Shown piece after piece: positions 18,868 to 27,183 of a DNA stretch of 38,260 bases. Made by a program: the position numbers and the translations under genes. Source of the stretch: Alphaproteobacteria bacterium (GTDB lineage Bacteria; Pseudomonadota; Alphaproteobacteria; SHVZ01); NCBI GenBank assembly GCA_009694025.1, contig SHVZ01000027.1, forward strand, positions 1-38,260, written 5' to 3'. Each line of letters starts with the position of its first letter. Within the stretch, counting starts at the first letter, position 1. The notes under the pieces were generated by a model. The model saw only the letters and a list, made by a program, of their open reading frames with translations, searched no databases and was not told the DNA's origin.

Positions 18868-20037
18868 CTATTTGGCGAGGCAGACGCGGATGCGCTTGAT
18901 CGCCTCGCGGATGTTCTCGGTCGAGTTGGCGTAGGAGAAGCGGATGAAGCCTTCGCCATGGGCGCCGAAGCTGGTGCCGGCGATGGTGGCGACGCCGGCC
19001 TCCTCCAGCATCTTGGTCTGCAGCTCCTTGGCGCTCAACCCGGTGCCTTCGATGTTGGGAAAGACGTAGAAGGCGCCGCCCGGCTCGACGCAGCGGAAGC
19101 CCGGAAGCTGATTCAGCTCACCGACGATGACGCGCCGGCGCTCGTCGAAGGCCTTCATCATCACCCCGACCGCGTCCTGCGGGCCGGTGAGCGCGGCGAT
19201 GCCGGCGAACTGGGTTGGCGCGTTGACGCAGGAATGGCAGTTGATGGCGAGCTTCTCGGCGTGGCGAAAAAGGGCCTTCGGCCAGACCGAGTATCCCAGG
19301 CGCCAGCCGGTCATCGCATAGGTCTTGCTCCAGCCGTCGAGCAGGATCGTCCGATCCTTCATCGAGGGATATGACAAGAGGGGGACGTGCTCGCGGCCGT
19401 CGTAGAGCATCTGGCCGTAGATCTCGTCCGACATGACGGTGACGTCCGGGTGGCGCTCGAGGCCGGCGACCAGCCTGTCGAACTCGGCCCGGGGCACGGC
19501 GCCGCCGGTGGGATTGGCCGGGCTGTTGAGGATGATCAGGCGGGTCTTCCTGGTGATCCGGGACAGCACGTCCTCGGCCGAGAAGGCGAAACCGTTCTTC
19601 TCCAGAAGCGGGATCGGCACCGGGGTCGCGCCCGAATGCTTGATCACCGACTCGTAGATGGGGAATCCGGGGTTGGGGTAGAGGATCTCCGTGCCCTTCT
19701 CGCCGAGGATCATGATGGCGAAGTACATCGTGACCTTGCCGCCGGGCATGATCATGACGAGGTCGGGGTCGATCTCGATGTCCTGGCGGCGCTTGATGTC
19801 GGCGGCGACCGCTTCGCGGAGCGCGGGGATGCCGTTGGCCGGGGTGTAGCCGTGGTGGCCGTCCCGCATCGCCTTGATCGCGGCCTCGACGATGTGCCCG
19901 GGCGTCTTGAAGTCGGGCTGGCCGATGCCGAGGTTGACGATGGATTTGCCCTTGGCCGCCAGGGCCTGCGCACGGGCCAGCACCTCGAAAGCGGTCTCGG
20001 TCCCTAAGACCTGCATGCGTTCGGCGACGTCCACCAT
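18868..20037 (-). CDS. Class I/II PLP-dependent aminotransferase
   Basis: Predicted 389-aa fold-type-I aminotransferase of the aspartate aminotransferase gamma/alanine aminotransferase-like subfamily. Recognisable segments are NLGIGQPDFKTP, GYTPANGIPALREAV, the PLP-contacting NSPANPTGG and SDEIYGQ, the Schiff-base lysine K238 in GWSKTYAMTGWRLGY, and the terminal Arg in FIRFSYANS. Length is typical. Substrate pair is not readable; alanine-, aspartate- or aromatic-type activity are all possible. It is a single leftward gene, divergent from rpoZ. The downstream gap of 216 bases to glnB carries the glnB regulatory region. Confidence 0.9.
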   Translation of the reverse strand: MVDVAERMQVLGTETAFEVLARAQALAAKGKSIVNLGIGQPDFKTPGHIVEAAIKAMRDGHHGYTPANGIPALREAVAADIKRRQDIEIDPDLVMIMPGGKVTMYFAIMILGEKGTEILYPNPGFPIYESVIKHSGATPVPIPLLEKNGFAFSAEDVLSRITRKTRLIILNSPANPTGGAVPRAEFDRLVAGLERHPDVTVMSDEIYGQMLYDGREHVPLLSYPSMKDRTILLDGWSKTYAMTGWRLGYSVWPKALFRHAEKLAINCHSCVNAPTQFAGIAALTGPQDAVGVMMKAFDERRRVIVGELNQLPGFRCVEPGGAFYVFPNIEGTGLSAKELQTKMLEEAGVATIAGTSFGAHGEGFIRFSYANSTENIREAIKRIRVCLAK

Positions 20038-20126
20038 AGGCGACCTCCGGAAGGGGCCGGCACTATGCCCGAGGGCCTCCCTCGAGGAAAAGGCCCGCCT
20101 GCGACATCCCGTCCCCCTGCCGGAGG

Positions 20127-20155
20127 TTGCGGAAAAGGCCCGGAAATGTCATAGT
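20127..20155 (+). promoter_or_regulatory. Candidate sigma-70 promoter of the rpoZ operon
   Basis: TTGCGG (20127-20132) and CATAGT (20150-20155) are spaced by 17 bases, giving a start near 20162, about 30 bases before the rpoZ ATG. The hexamers are moderate matches (three and four of six). Location between divergent genes supports the call. Confidence 0.4.
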
Positions 20156-20190
20156 TCCAAGTTCAACTTCGTTCTTTGGAGTTCGTCCAA

Positions 20191-20580
20191 ATGGCCCGGG
20201 TAACCGTCGAAGACTGCGTCGTCAAGATTCCCAACCGCTTCGACTTGGTGATGACCGCCGCCCAGCGGGCGCGCGAGATCGCCTCGGGCGCCTCGATCAC
20301 CATCGATCGCGACAACGACAAGAACCCGGTGGTGGCGCTACGCGAGATCGCCGAGGAGACCGTCAACCTGCCGGGTCTGATGGAGTCGCTGGTGAGGGGA
20401 CTTCAACGGCAGGTCGAGGTCGACGAGCCGGAGGAGGAGATCCTCGAGGTCATGGCGGACGAGCAGGCGCTTGCCCAAGCGATGATGGCCGGCGCCGCCC
20501 AGGCGGCCGAGGCCACGGAGGACGAGGTCGAGATCTCCGACGCCGATGTACCCGAAGACGCCGGCGACGACCGAGCCTAG
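20191..20580 (+). CDS. rpoZ: RNA polymerase omega subunit
   Basis: 129-aa small subunit that helps assemble the RNA polymerase beta' subunit and, in many proteobacteria, contributes a (p)ppGpp site. The conserved N-terminal part reads MARVTVEDC, then [16 protein letters not shown] and [11 protein letters not shown]. The C-terminal half is an acidic Ala/Glu/Asp-rich tail typical of alphaproteobacterial omega proteins. TTGGAG nine bases upstream supports the ATG at 20191; a TTG start at 20176 would add five residues. The (p)ppGpp enzyme gene follows after 54 bases, the usual rpoZ-rsh arrangement that links the alarmone maker to its target. Confidence 0.97.
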   Translation: MARVTVEDCVVKIPNRFDLVMTAAQRAREIASGASITIDRDNDKNPVVALREIAEETVNLPGLMESLVRGLQRQVEVDEPEEEILEVMADEQALAQAMMAGAAQAAEATEDEVEISDADVPEDAGDDRA

Positions 20581-20634
20581 GCCTGTGGACGGCGTCGGAC
20601 GAAAACCGTTCCGGCGCTGTGAAGGCGGATAGCC

Positions 20635-22788
20635 ATGATCCGCCAGTACGAACTCGTCGAGCGGGTCAAAGCCTACGACCCGCACGCGGACGAGGATCTC
20701 CTCGATCGCGCCTATGTCTACGCCATGAAGGCGCACGGCTCGCAGACCCGAGCCTCCGGCGATCCTTACTTCGCCCACCCGCTCGAGGTTGCCGGCATCC
20801 TCACCGGGATGAAGCTGGACACGGCTTCGATCGTGACCGCGCTCCTCCACGACACCGTCGAGGACACCGACGCGACGATCGAGGATATCGAGGCCAAGTT
20901 CGGCAAGGAGGTCGCCCGTCTCGTGGACGGCGTGACCAAGCTCAACCGTATCGAGCTTCAGTCGGACCAGGAAAAGCAGGCCGAGAACTTCCGCAAGCTG
21001 GTGTTGGCCATGAGCGAGGACATCCGGGTCCTCCTGGTCAAGCTCGCCGACCGCCTCCACAACATGCGGACGCTCCATTTCGTCGAGGATCCGGCCAAGC
21101 GCCGGCGGATCGCGATGGAGACGATGGAGATCTATGCGCCGCTGGCCGAACGCATCGGGATCCACCGCATGAAGGACGAGCTCGACGACCTCGCCTTCGC
21201 CGAGATCAACAAGGATGCCCGGGACAGCGTGACGGCGCGGCTGTCCTTCCTCCGCGACAAGGGTGCCGACCTCGTCCACGGCATCATCGTGCAGCTGAAG
21301 CAGAAGCTGAAGGAGGGTGGGGTCGAGGCCTGGGTGTCGGGCCGCGAGAAGACGCCGTACTCGATCTGGCGGAAGATGCAGCGGAAGAACGTCGGCTTCG
21401 AGCAGCTCTCCGACATCATGGCCTTCCGCGTCGTCGTCGACAAAGTCGAGGACTGTTACCAGGCGCTCGGCATCCTGCATGCCGCCTACTCGGTCGTGCC
21501 CGGCCGCTTCAAGGACTACATTTCGACGCCCAAGCCCAACGGCTACAGCTCGGTCCACACCAGCGTCATCGGACCTGAACGCCAGCGCATCGAAATGCAA
21601 ATCCGCACCCGCGACATGCACGACGTGGCCGAGCTCGGCGTCGCCGCCCACTGGGTCTACAAGCAGGACTCGGCCGAGGCCAAGGACGGCCGCCAGTACC
21701 GCTGGCTGCGCGAGCTCCTGGACATCCTGGAGCACGCCGCCGGACCCGAGGAGTTCCTCGAGCACACCAAGCTCGAGATGTTCCAGGATCAGGTGTTCTG
21801 CTTTACGCCCAAGGGCGACCTGTTCGCGCTCCCCCGCGGCGCCACGCCCGTCGACTTCGCCTATGCGGTCCACAGCCAGATCGGCGATACCTGCGTCGGT
21901 GCCAAGATCAACGGCCGCCTGGTGCCGCTGCGGACCCGTCTCAACAACGGCGACCAGGTGGAGATCGCGACCTCCAAGACACAGACGCCGTCGCCGACCT
22001 GGGAGCAGTTCGTCGTCACCGGCAAGGCCAAGGCGCGGATCCGCCGCTTCGTCCGTCTGAAGAAGCGGGCCGAGTTCTCCGAGCTCGGCAAGGCGATCCT
22101 GCAGAAGGCCTTTCGTCAAGAGGGATATACATTCTCTGACAAGGCGTTCAACGGTGTTCTTCAGACATTTGATGCGGAAACAGCCGAGGACATCTACGCT
22201 GCCGTCGGCGAGGGCATCCGCTCCGAGCGCGAGGTCCTGCACGCGATCTTCCCGGGCCTCAAGCAGAAGACCCAGGATCCGGGCAAGGTCGTCCCGATCG
22301 CGCGCTCGCGCGCCGCCAAGGACCGCAAGAACGAGCTCCGGGTCCCGATCCGCGGCCTGATCGCCGGCATGGCCGTCCACTTCGCCCACTGCTGCCACCC
22401 GCTGCCGGGTGACCGCATCGTCGGCATCGTCACCACCGGCAAGGGCGTCACCATCCACACCATCGACTGCGAGACCCTGGAGCAGTTCAACGACACGCCC
22501 GAGCGCTGGCTCGACGTCGGTTGGGATGTCGGCGACGCCGATCCCGAGCGCCACATCGGCCGGCTCAGTGTCACTTTGACCAACGAGCCCGGCAGCCTCG
22601 GCAGCCTGACGACGATCATCGGCAAGAACCAGGGCAACATCACCAACCTCAAGTTCACCAACCGCTCGCCCGACTTCTTCGACATGCTGATCGACATCGA
22701 GGTGGAGAGCGTCCGCCACCTGACCAACATCGTGGCCGCGCTCAGGGCCGCGCCGGTGATCAACTCGGTCGAGCGGGCCCGCGGTTGA
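20635..22788 (+). CDS. Bifunctional (p)ppGpp synthetase/hydrolase (Rsh)
   Basis: 717-aa long RelA/SpoT homologue that makes and degrades the stringent-response alarmone. The N-terminal HD hydrolase domain is intact ([31 protein letters not shown]), so hydrolysis is expected. The synthetase domain has the [13 protein letters not shown] and [12 protein letters not shown] substrate loops and AAHWVYK. A TGS domain ([21 protein letters not shown]), a zinc-finger/helical region with [12 protein letters not shown], and a C-terminal ACT domain ([11 protein letters not shown]) follow. Alphaproteobacteria generally carry one bifunctional enzyme called Rsh, SpoT or RelA, so I leave the symbol blank. pdxJ starts about 40 bases downstream. 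Confidence 0.96.
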   Translation: MIRQYELVERVKAYDPHADEDLLDRAYVYAMKAHGSQTRASGDPYFAHPLEVAGILTGMKLDTASIVTALLHDTVEDTDATIEDIEAKFGKEVARLVDGVTKLNRIELQSDQEKQAENFRKLVLAMSEDIRVLLVKLADRLHNMRTLHFVEDPAKRRRIAMETMEIYAPLAERIGIHRMKDELDDLAFAEINKDARDSVTARLSFLRDKGADLVHGIIVQLKQKLKEGGVEAWVSGREKTPYSIWRKMQRKNVGFEQLSDIMAFRVVVDKVEDCYQALGILHAAYSVVPGRFKDYISTPKPNGYSSVHTSVIGPERQRIEMQIRTRDMHDVAELGVAAHWVYKQDSAEAKDGRQYRWLRELLDILEHAAGPEEFLEHTKLEMFQDQVFCFTPKGDLFALPRGATPVDFAYAVHSQIGDTCVGAKINGRLVPLRTRLNNGDQVEIATSKTQTPSPTWEQFVVTGKAKARIRRFVRLKKRAEFSELGKAILQKAFRQEGYTFSDKAFNGVLQTFDAETAEDIYAAVGEGIRSEREVLHAIFPGLKQKTQDPGKVVPIARSRAAKDRKNELRVPIRGLIAGMAVHFAHCCHPLPGDRIVGIVTTGKGVTIHTIDCETLEQFNDTPERWLDVGWDVGDADPERHIGRLSVTLTNEPGSLGSLTTIIGKNQGNITNLKFTNRSPDFFDMLIDIEVESVRHLTNIVAALRAAPVINSVERARG

Positions 22789-22828
22789 CGCTAAAATGGG
22801 AGCCCCCAACCCCGGAGTAGGCCCTCCC

Positions 22829-23299
22829 ATGCCCCGTCCACTCCGCCTCGGCGTCAACATCGACCACGTCGCCACCATCCGGAACGCCCGCGGCGGCCGA
22901 CATCCCGACCCGGTCCGGGCCGCCAGGCTCGCGGTCAAGGCCGGCGCCGATGGCATCACCGCCCATCTCCGCGAGGACCGGCGTCACATCTCCGACGACG
23001 ACATCGCGCGCCTGGTCCGCGACATCGACCGGCCGCTCAACCTGGAGATGGCGGCGACCGACGAGATGCTGGCGATCGCGCTCCGCCATAGGCCCCATGC
23101 CGTCTGCCTGGTGCCGGAGAGGCGCATCGAGGTGACGACGGAGGATGGCCTCGATGCAGCCCGGCTGTTCGATCGCCTGCGGCCCTACGCCCAGAAGCTC
23201 GGCGACGCGATCTTCTCTGGCCTCGATTCATCGATCAGGCGCATGCGCTCGCTGATGGACAAGGTGCGGGCCAGCGCCACCGGCGCCGAGACCGCATGA
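22829..23299 (+). CDS. pdxJ: Pyridoxine 5'-phosphate synthase with apparent internal in-frame deletion
   Basis: PdxJ normally has about 240-250 residues and makes pyridoxine 5'-phosphate from 1-deoxyxylulose 5-phosphate and 3-amino-1-hydroxyacetone 1-phosphate. Here only 156 are present. The N-terminal part is well conserved: [36 protein letters not shown] and VPERR. The C-terminal helix, [18 protein letters not shown], is also recognisable. Between them, at residues 124-129 (about 23198-23215), sequence jumps from LGDA straight to AIF. The expected FIDPD, ELHTG, CHAGHGL and NIGH segments, with active-site residues of strands 5-8, are missing. The frame is kept. A complete TIM barrel cannot form, so activity is doubtful. 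The stop overlaps acpS as ATGA. Possible causes are a real deletion or a sequence/assembly error. Confidence 0.85.
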   Translation: MPRPLRLGVNIDHVATIRNARGGRHPDPVRAARLAVKAGADGITAHLREDRRHISDDDIARLVRDIDRPLNLEMAATDEMLAIALRHRPHAVCLVPERRIEVTTEDGLDAARLFDRLRPYAQKLGDAIFSGLDSSIRRMRSLMDKVRASATGAETA

Positions 23300-23700
23300 T
23301 CATCGGCCTCGGCACCGATCTGATCGACATCGAACGGATCGAGGCGACGATCGAGCGCTTCGGCGAGCGGTTCCTCAACCGCATCTTCACGCCACTCGAG
23401 CAGGCGAAATCCGATCGGCGGGCGAACCGGGCGGCGAGCTATGCCCGCCGCTACGCCGCCAAGGAAGCCTGCTCGAAGGCGCTCGGGACCGGTTTCCGGC
23501 GCGGCGTCTTCTGGCGCGACATGGGCGTGGTCAACGATCCATCGGGCCGGCCGACGATGAAGCTGACCGGCGGAGCGGCCAGGCGCCTGGCCGAGATCAC
23601 CCCCGACGGCATGGAAGTCCGCATCGACGTCTCATTGACCGATGAGCCGCCGATCGCCCAGGCGACGGTGATCATCACCGTGGTGCCGAGGGCGGGCTAG
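23296..23700 (+). CDS. acpS: Holo-[acyl-carrier-protein] synthase
   Basis: 134-aa phosphopantetheinyl transferase that converts apo-ACP to holo-ACP with coenzyme A, essential for fatty acid synthesis. The start [15 protein letters not shown] carries the metal-binding Asp; [15 protein letters not shown] carries the second acidic ligand and catalytic Lys; GRPTMKLTG and a C-terminal strand follow. Length is normal. The ATG overlaps the pdxJ stop (ATGA), so expression depends on translation through pdxJ; the in-frame nature of the pdxJ deletion preserves this coupling. In the usual gene order lepB would follow directly, but two unrelated genes intervene here. Confidence 0.95.
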   Translation: MIIGLGTDLIDIERIEATIERFGERFLNRIFTPLEQAKSDRRANRAASYARRYAAKEACSKALGTGFRRGVFWRDMGVVNDPSGRPTMKLTGGAARRLAEITPDGMEVRIDVSLTDEPPIAQATVIITVVPRAG

Positions 23701-23722
23701 CTCTACGGGGGAAGTTCGAGGC

Positions 23723-23736
23723 CGCCCGGGAGGGCG
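23723..23736. terminator. Weak hairpin between acpS and the convergent phasin-like gene
   Basis: CGCCC pairs with GGGCG around a four-base loop in the 37-base gap between two convergent genes. The stem is short and neither side has a clear T-run. It could serve both genes, but evidence is slight. Confidence 0.25.
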
Positions 23737-23737
23737 A

Positions 23738-24397
23738 CTAGGATGACGATAGTGGCTTGGTGGCCGGTTTTCTGGGGTGCGCCTCACGCCCGGCCCCCGA
23801 AGCGCTGGGTGCCGTTGGCCGATGCCCCATAGCACGCGCCGACCCAAGGCCGACCAGACGCAACGTCCCGTCACGCGCGGCCGCCATGTCCGCCATGATC
23901 CGGTCCATGCTGCTGCTCAGCCATTCGCCGTAGGCCGCGGCCATCTCGCCGGCATCTTGGGGGGCGGAGAGCTTCTGCAGGGCGCGAAATCCCGCCTCCA
24001 TCGCCTCATGGCGGCGCTTCGTCCACGCCGCCATCATTTTTTGGGTCTCGTCGAGAAGCTCGGCCTGATCGTGCAGCACGGCGTCCATGTGAACACTGAG
24101 CGCCTGCGACCAATCCGGCATCATTGCCTCGGCGGCCTTTGGCGGCTCCCGTTCGGCCGGCCGGCCATTCAGCCATGCGACAACAGGCGGAGCGGTCGGG
24201 AGAGGCCTCTCAGGCCTCGTGCCGACGTGCTCAATACCACCCGTAGACTCGGTCGAGGTGTCTCTAACTAGATCGCCCATGGCAGATGGCCCCAATGTTC
24301 CATCTGTAGCCATATTGCCGGCAGCCGTGGCGCTGTCATATCCACCGAACGTATGAGCCTGGGGGCGGGAGACGAGCTCAAACGTCGCCAGATGCAT
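23738..24397 (-). CDS. Phasin-like helical protein
   Basis: Predicted 219-aa protein. The first 80 or so residues are Gly/Thr/Pro rich and probably flexible, followed by a Pro-rich linker. Residues 95-190 look like continuous amphipathic helices (AEAMMPDWSQALSVHMDAVL, KRRHEAMEAGFRAL, AAAYGEWLSSSMDRIMADMA), the pattern of phasin-family proteins that coat polyhydroxyalkanoate granules. The tail is basic and Pro/Ser rich. No PHA synthase or depolymerase gene is nearby, so a granule role is inferred from the helical pattern alone. I start at the ATG at 24397 with AAGAG upstream; the frame continues to 24505, but that would overlap the divergent MFS gene start. It interrupts the usual acpS-lepB order. 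Confidence 0.65.
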   Translation of the reverse strand: MHLATFELVSRPQAHTFGGYDSATAAGNMATDGTLGPSAMGDLVRDTSTESTGGIEHVGTRPERPLPTAPPVVAWLNGRPAEREPPKAAEAMMPDWSQALSVHMDAVLHDQAELLDETQKMMAAWTKRRHEAMEAGFRALQKLSAPQDAGEMAAAYGEWLSSSMDRIMADMAAARDGTLRLVGLGSARAMGHRPTAPSASGAGREAHPRKPATKPLSSS

Positions 24398-24503
24398 CGA
24401 CGGCTCTTGAGAGGCGCAGAGTCGGCCGCCAGCCCTCCGTCGTTCGGTTCGAGCGCATGCGCCGGATAGCCGCCGCCATGCCCCCATGGCATGACCTCGG
24501 TCC

Positions 24504-25706
24504 ATGACCGATTTCTCAAAACTCCTGGCCGCCTATGCGGCGACCCAGCTCGGCGACCAGATCACCCTCCTGGCGTTGCCGCTGGTGGCCGCCTTGGTCC
24601 TCGGGGTCGGCCCGGCCGAGATGGGCTGGCTCGCCGCGGCCGCGACGGCACCGTTCTTCGTCTTCGGGCTGCCGGCAGGCGTCTGGATCGACCGGCTGCC
24701 GCGGCGCTCGGTCATGATGGTCGCCGACCTCTCGCGGGCGCTCGCGCTGCTCGCGGTGCCGGCCGCGACGCTGCTCGACACTCTCAGCATGCCACTGCTC
24801 TTGGCCGCGGCCTCCCTCGCCGGTACCGGCACCGTCTTTGTCGATGTCGCGAGCCAGTCCTACGTACCGTCGCTCGTCGGGCGCGATCGGCTGATCCACG
24901 CCAACAGCCGCTTCGAAGTCGGCCGTGCCGCCGCCGCGTCGGGCGGGCCCGGGCTCGCGGGTTTGCTCTCTGGGCTGATCGGGCCGGGTCTTTCGGTTCT
25001 AGCGAGCGCCCTCGCCGCCCTCGTCGCGGTAGCCTTCACCTGGCGCATCGTCGCTCGCGATGCCCCAGCGCCGGCCGTTGCCCGACGCGCCTTCGCCATT
25101 GAGCTCAAGGAGGGAGTGGAATTCCTCCTCAGGGAGCCGAGGCTGCGGGCCCTGGCGCTGTGCGCACTTACCTGGAACGTCTCCTGGTTCGCCCTGGGAA
25201 CGGTCCTGGTGCTGCATGCCGCCCGCAACCTCGGCCTGTCGGCCCTCGAGATCGGACTTGTCTTTGCCGTCGATGGGATCGGCATGGTTCTGGGCGCGCT
25301 CTTCGCGCCGGCGATCGAGCGCCGGATCGGCCTTGGCCGGGCCATCGTCCTCGGACCGACCCTTTGCGCCCTCGGCGTGCTGCCGGTGCTGGCGGCGACC
25401 CCGGCGAGCGCGCTCCCGCTGCTGGCGGCCGGACGCTTCCTGTTCGGCTTTGGGCCGATGGTCTTCAGCGTGACTCAGACCAGCCTGCGCCAGAGCGTCA
25501 CGCCGACCCGGCTGCTCGGGCGGGTCAATGCCAGCCTCCGCTGGCTCACCTGGGGCTTCCGGCCCCTGGGGGCGGTCCTCGGCGGGCTCGCCGGGGAGGT
25601 TCTGGGCCTCCATGCCGGTATCGCCCTGGCCGGGCTCGGACTCGCGCTTTGCCTTGTTCCGCTTGTAGTTTCTCCGGTGCCCGGGTTGCAGCGGCTCCAG
25701 GCCTAG
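24504..25706 (+). CDS. MFS transporter (EntS/MFS_3-like exporter)
   Basis: Predicted 400-aa inner-membrane protein with about twelve hydrophobic segments in two halves. The MFS loop 2-3 motif is seen as GVWIDRLPRRSVMM between helices 2 and 3, and a related IERRIGLGRAIVLG stands at the equivalent point of the second half. DVASQSYVPSLVGRDRL and the C-terminal QTSLRQSVTPTRLLGRVNA are typical of the enterobactin-exporter/macrolide-efflux-like group. A proton-driven export role is likely; the substrate cannot be named, and no siderophore genes lie nearby. The start ATG at 24504 leads directly into helix 1. It lies between acpS and lepB, apparently an insertion into the housekeeping cluster, shared with the divergent phasin-like gene. 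Confidence 0.88.
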   Translation: MTDFSKLLAAYAATQLGDQITLLALPLVAALVLGVGPAEMGWLAAAATAPFFVFGLPAGVWIDRLPRRSVMMVADLSRALALLAVPAATLLDTLSMPLLLAAASLAGTGTVFVDVASQSYVPSLVGRDRLIHANSRFEVGRAAAASGGPGLAGLLSGLIGPGLSVLASALAALVAVAFTWRIVARDAPAPAVARRAFAIELKEGVEFLLREPRLRALALCALTWNVSWFALGTVLVLHAARNLGLSALEIGLVFAVDGIGMVLGALFAPAIERRIGLGRAIVLGPTLCALGVLPVLAATPASALPLLAAGRFLFGFGPMVFSVTQTSLRQSVTPTRLLGRVNASLRWLTWGFRPLGAVLGGLAGEVLGLHAGIALAGLGLALCLVPLVVSPVPGLQRLQA

Positions 25707-25768
25707 CTTGCCGGGGAGGGGCGGGTCTGGCATACCTCGCCCTCGATCCTCCCCCAGCGCGGCGAACA

Positions 25769-26518
25769 ATGAGCCTGACCACATCGTCGAAGAAGGCCAG
25801 CACGGTCTGGGACACCATCAAGACGGTGCTCTACGCTGTCGGGATCGCATTGGCGATCCGCACCGCCGCGGTCGAGCCCTTCAACATCCCCTCGGGCTCG
25901 ATGATCCCGACGCTCCTGGTCGGCGACTATCTGTTCGTCAGCAAGTTCTCCTACGGCTACAGCCGCTACTCGCTGCCGTTCGGCTTGCCGCTGATCCCCG
26001 GCCGCGTTCTCTACCGCGAGCCCGACCGCGGCGACGTCGCGGTCTTCAAGCTGCCGCGCGACAACTCGACCGACTACATCAAGCGCATCATGGGGCTCCC
26101 CGGCGACCGCCTCCAGATGGTCGGCGGCGTGCTCACCATCAACGGGTTGCCGGTGAAGCGCGACCGGGTCGAGGACTTCCTCGAAGGCACCGGGCGCGCG
26201 GCTCAGCACTACGCCCAATACGTCGAGACGCTCCCTAGCGGCCGTCAGCACCGGATCATCGAGGTGTCCGATGACGGCCCGCTCGACAACACGCCGGTCT
26301 ATATCGTCCCCGCCGGGCACTACTTCGCTATGGGCGACAACCGCGACAACTCCCTCGACAGCCGCGTCCTCTCCGGCGTCGGCTTCATTCCCGCCGCCAA
26401 CCTGGTCGGCCGCGCCGAGTTCACCTTCTTCTCGACCAATGGCGAGGCGCGGATTTGGGAAGTGTGGAAGTGGCCCTTCGCGATCCGCCTCGCCCGGATG
26501 TTCCGAGGCATCGTCTGA
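25769..26518 (+). CDS. lepB: Signal peptidase I
   Basis: 249-aa membrane protease that removes signal peptides from exported proteins. A single N-terminal membrane segment (about 16-34) precedes catalytic Ser44 in IPSGSMIPTL and Lys105 in YIKRIMGLPGD. Boxes with RGDVAVFKLP and GDNRDNSLDSR complete the family set. The domain faces the periplasm. It carries only one transmembrane segment rather than the two of the E. coli enzyme, usual for alphaproteobacteria. RNase III follows with an overlapping or abutting start, and era after that, so lepB-rnc-era forms one unit. The preceding 62 bases after the MFS gene may hold its promoter, but nothing clear is readable. Confidence 0.96.
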   Translation: MSLTTSSKKASTVWDTIKTVLYAVGIALAIRTAAVEPFNIPSGSMIPTLLVGDYLFVSKFSYGYSRYSLPFGLPLIPGRVLYREPDRGDVAVFKLPRDNSTDYIKRIMGLPGDRLQMVGGVLTINGLPVKRDRVEDFLEGTGRAAQHYAQYVETLPSGRQHRIIEVSDDGPLDNTPVYIVPAGHYFAMGDNRDNSLDSRVLSGVGFIPAANLVGRAEFTFFSTNGEARIWEVWKWPFAIRLARMFRGIV

Positions 26519-27183
26519 GGCGCCTCGCCGCCGCTCTCAGCCACGTCTTCGCCCGGCCCGACCTGCTCGACGAAGCGCTGACCCACGCCAGTGCCGTCAA
26601 ACGCCGCGGGCGCGGCTACGAGCGGCTCGAGTTTCTCGGTGACCGCGTCCTCGGCCTGATCCTCGCAGACATCCTGCTCGCGACATTCCCAAAGGAGTGC
26701 GAGGGTGACATCGCCAAGCGCCATGCGCGTCTGGTCAGCCGCCCGGCCCTCGTCCACGTGGCCCGCGCGATCGATCTCGGCGCCGCGATCCGGGTCTCCA
26801 AGGGTGAGGACGAGGCCGGAGCCCGCGCCAGCGAGGCGGTGCTGGCCGACGCGATGGAGGCGGTGATCGCCGCGCTCTACCTCGACGGCGGCCTCGACGC
26901 CGCCCGCACCTTCATCACGGCGCGCTGGAAGGAGCTGATCGAGGCCGACGCGGCCCCGCCGAGGGATGCCAAGACGCGCCTCCAGGAATGGGCCCAGGCC
27001 CGCGGGCTCGGGCTTCCCACCTATACCGAGACCGCGGCGAGCGGCCCCGCCCACGCGCCGCAGCGGACGATCGAGGCCAAGGTCGACGGACACGCGCCGG
27101 CCTCCGGCAGCGGCCGCTCGAAGCGCGAGGCCGAGCAGGCGGCGGCGGCGGCGCTGCTCGCCGTGGTCGCCGCCGATGGCTGA
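26470..27183 (+). CDS. rnc: Ribonuclease III
   Basis: About 237-aa double-strand-specific endoribonuclease that processes rRNA precursors and many mRNAs. The catalytic domain has the signature ERLEFLGDRVLGLILADIL and the second acidic cluster ADAMEAVIAALYLDGG, with all metal-binding acids present. A dsRNA-binding domain follows (DAKTRLQEWAQARGL to SKREAEQAAAAALL). No ATG occurs before the conserved LRRLAAALSHVFARPDLL. Candidate starts are GTG at 26470, GTG at 26464 and TTG at 26455, all inside lepB, or a CTG at 26515 that would overlap the lepB stop as CTGA. I give 26470 with a GGGAAG-type site just upstream, but the start is uncertain. The stop overlaps era by 8 bases. Confidence 0.93.
   Translation: MALRDPPRPDVPRHRLRRLAAALSHVFARPDLLDEALTHASAVKRRGRGYERLEFLGDRVLGLILADILLATFPKECEGDIAKRHARLVSRPALVHVARAIDLGAAIRVSKGEDEAGARASEAVLADAMEAVIAALYLDGGLDAARTFITARWKELIEADAAPPRDAKTRLQEWAQARGLGLPTYTETAASGPAHAPQRTIEAKVDGHAPASGSGRSKREAEQAAAAALLAVVAADG

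Noticed and set aside
22797..22829. Possible inverted repeat TGGGAG/CTCCCA flanking the pdxJ ribosome-binding region
   Set aside because: Six base pairs around an 21-base loop are too weak to propose an RNA switch without conservation data.
20338..22959. An 873-codon open frame antisense to the (p)ppGpp synthetase gene
   Set aside because: It mirrors a strongly conserved gene in a GC-rich genome, has low-complexity Asp/Leu/Val/Arg composition and no motif; it is a shadow of the real gene.
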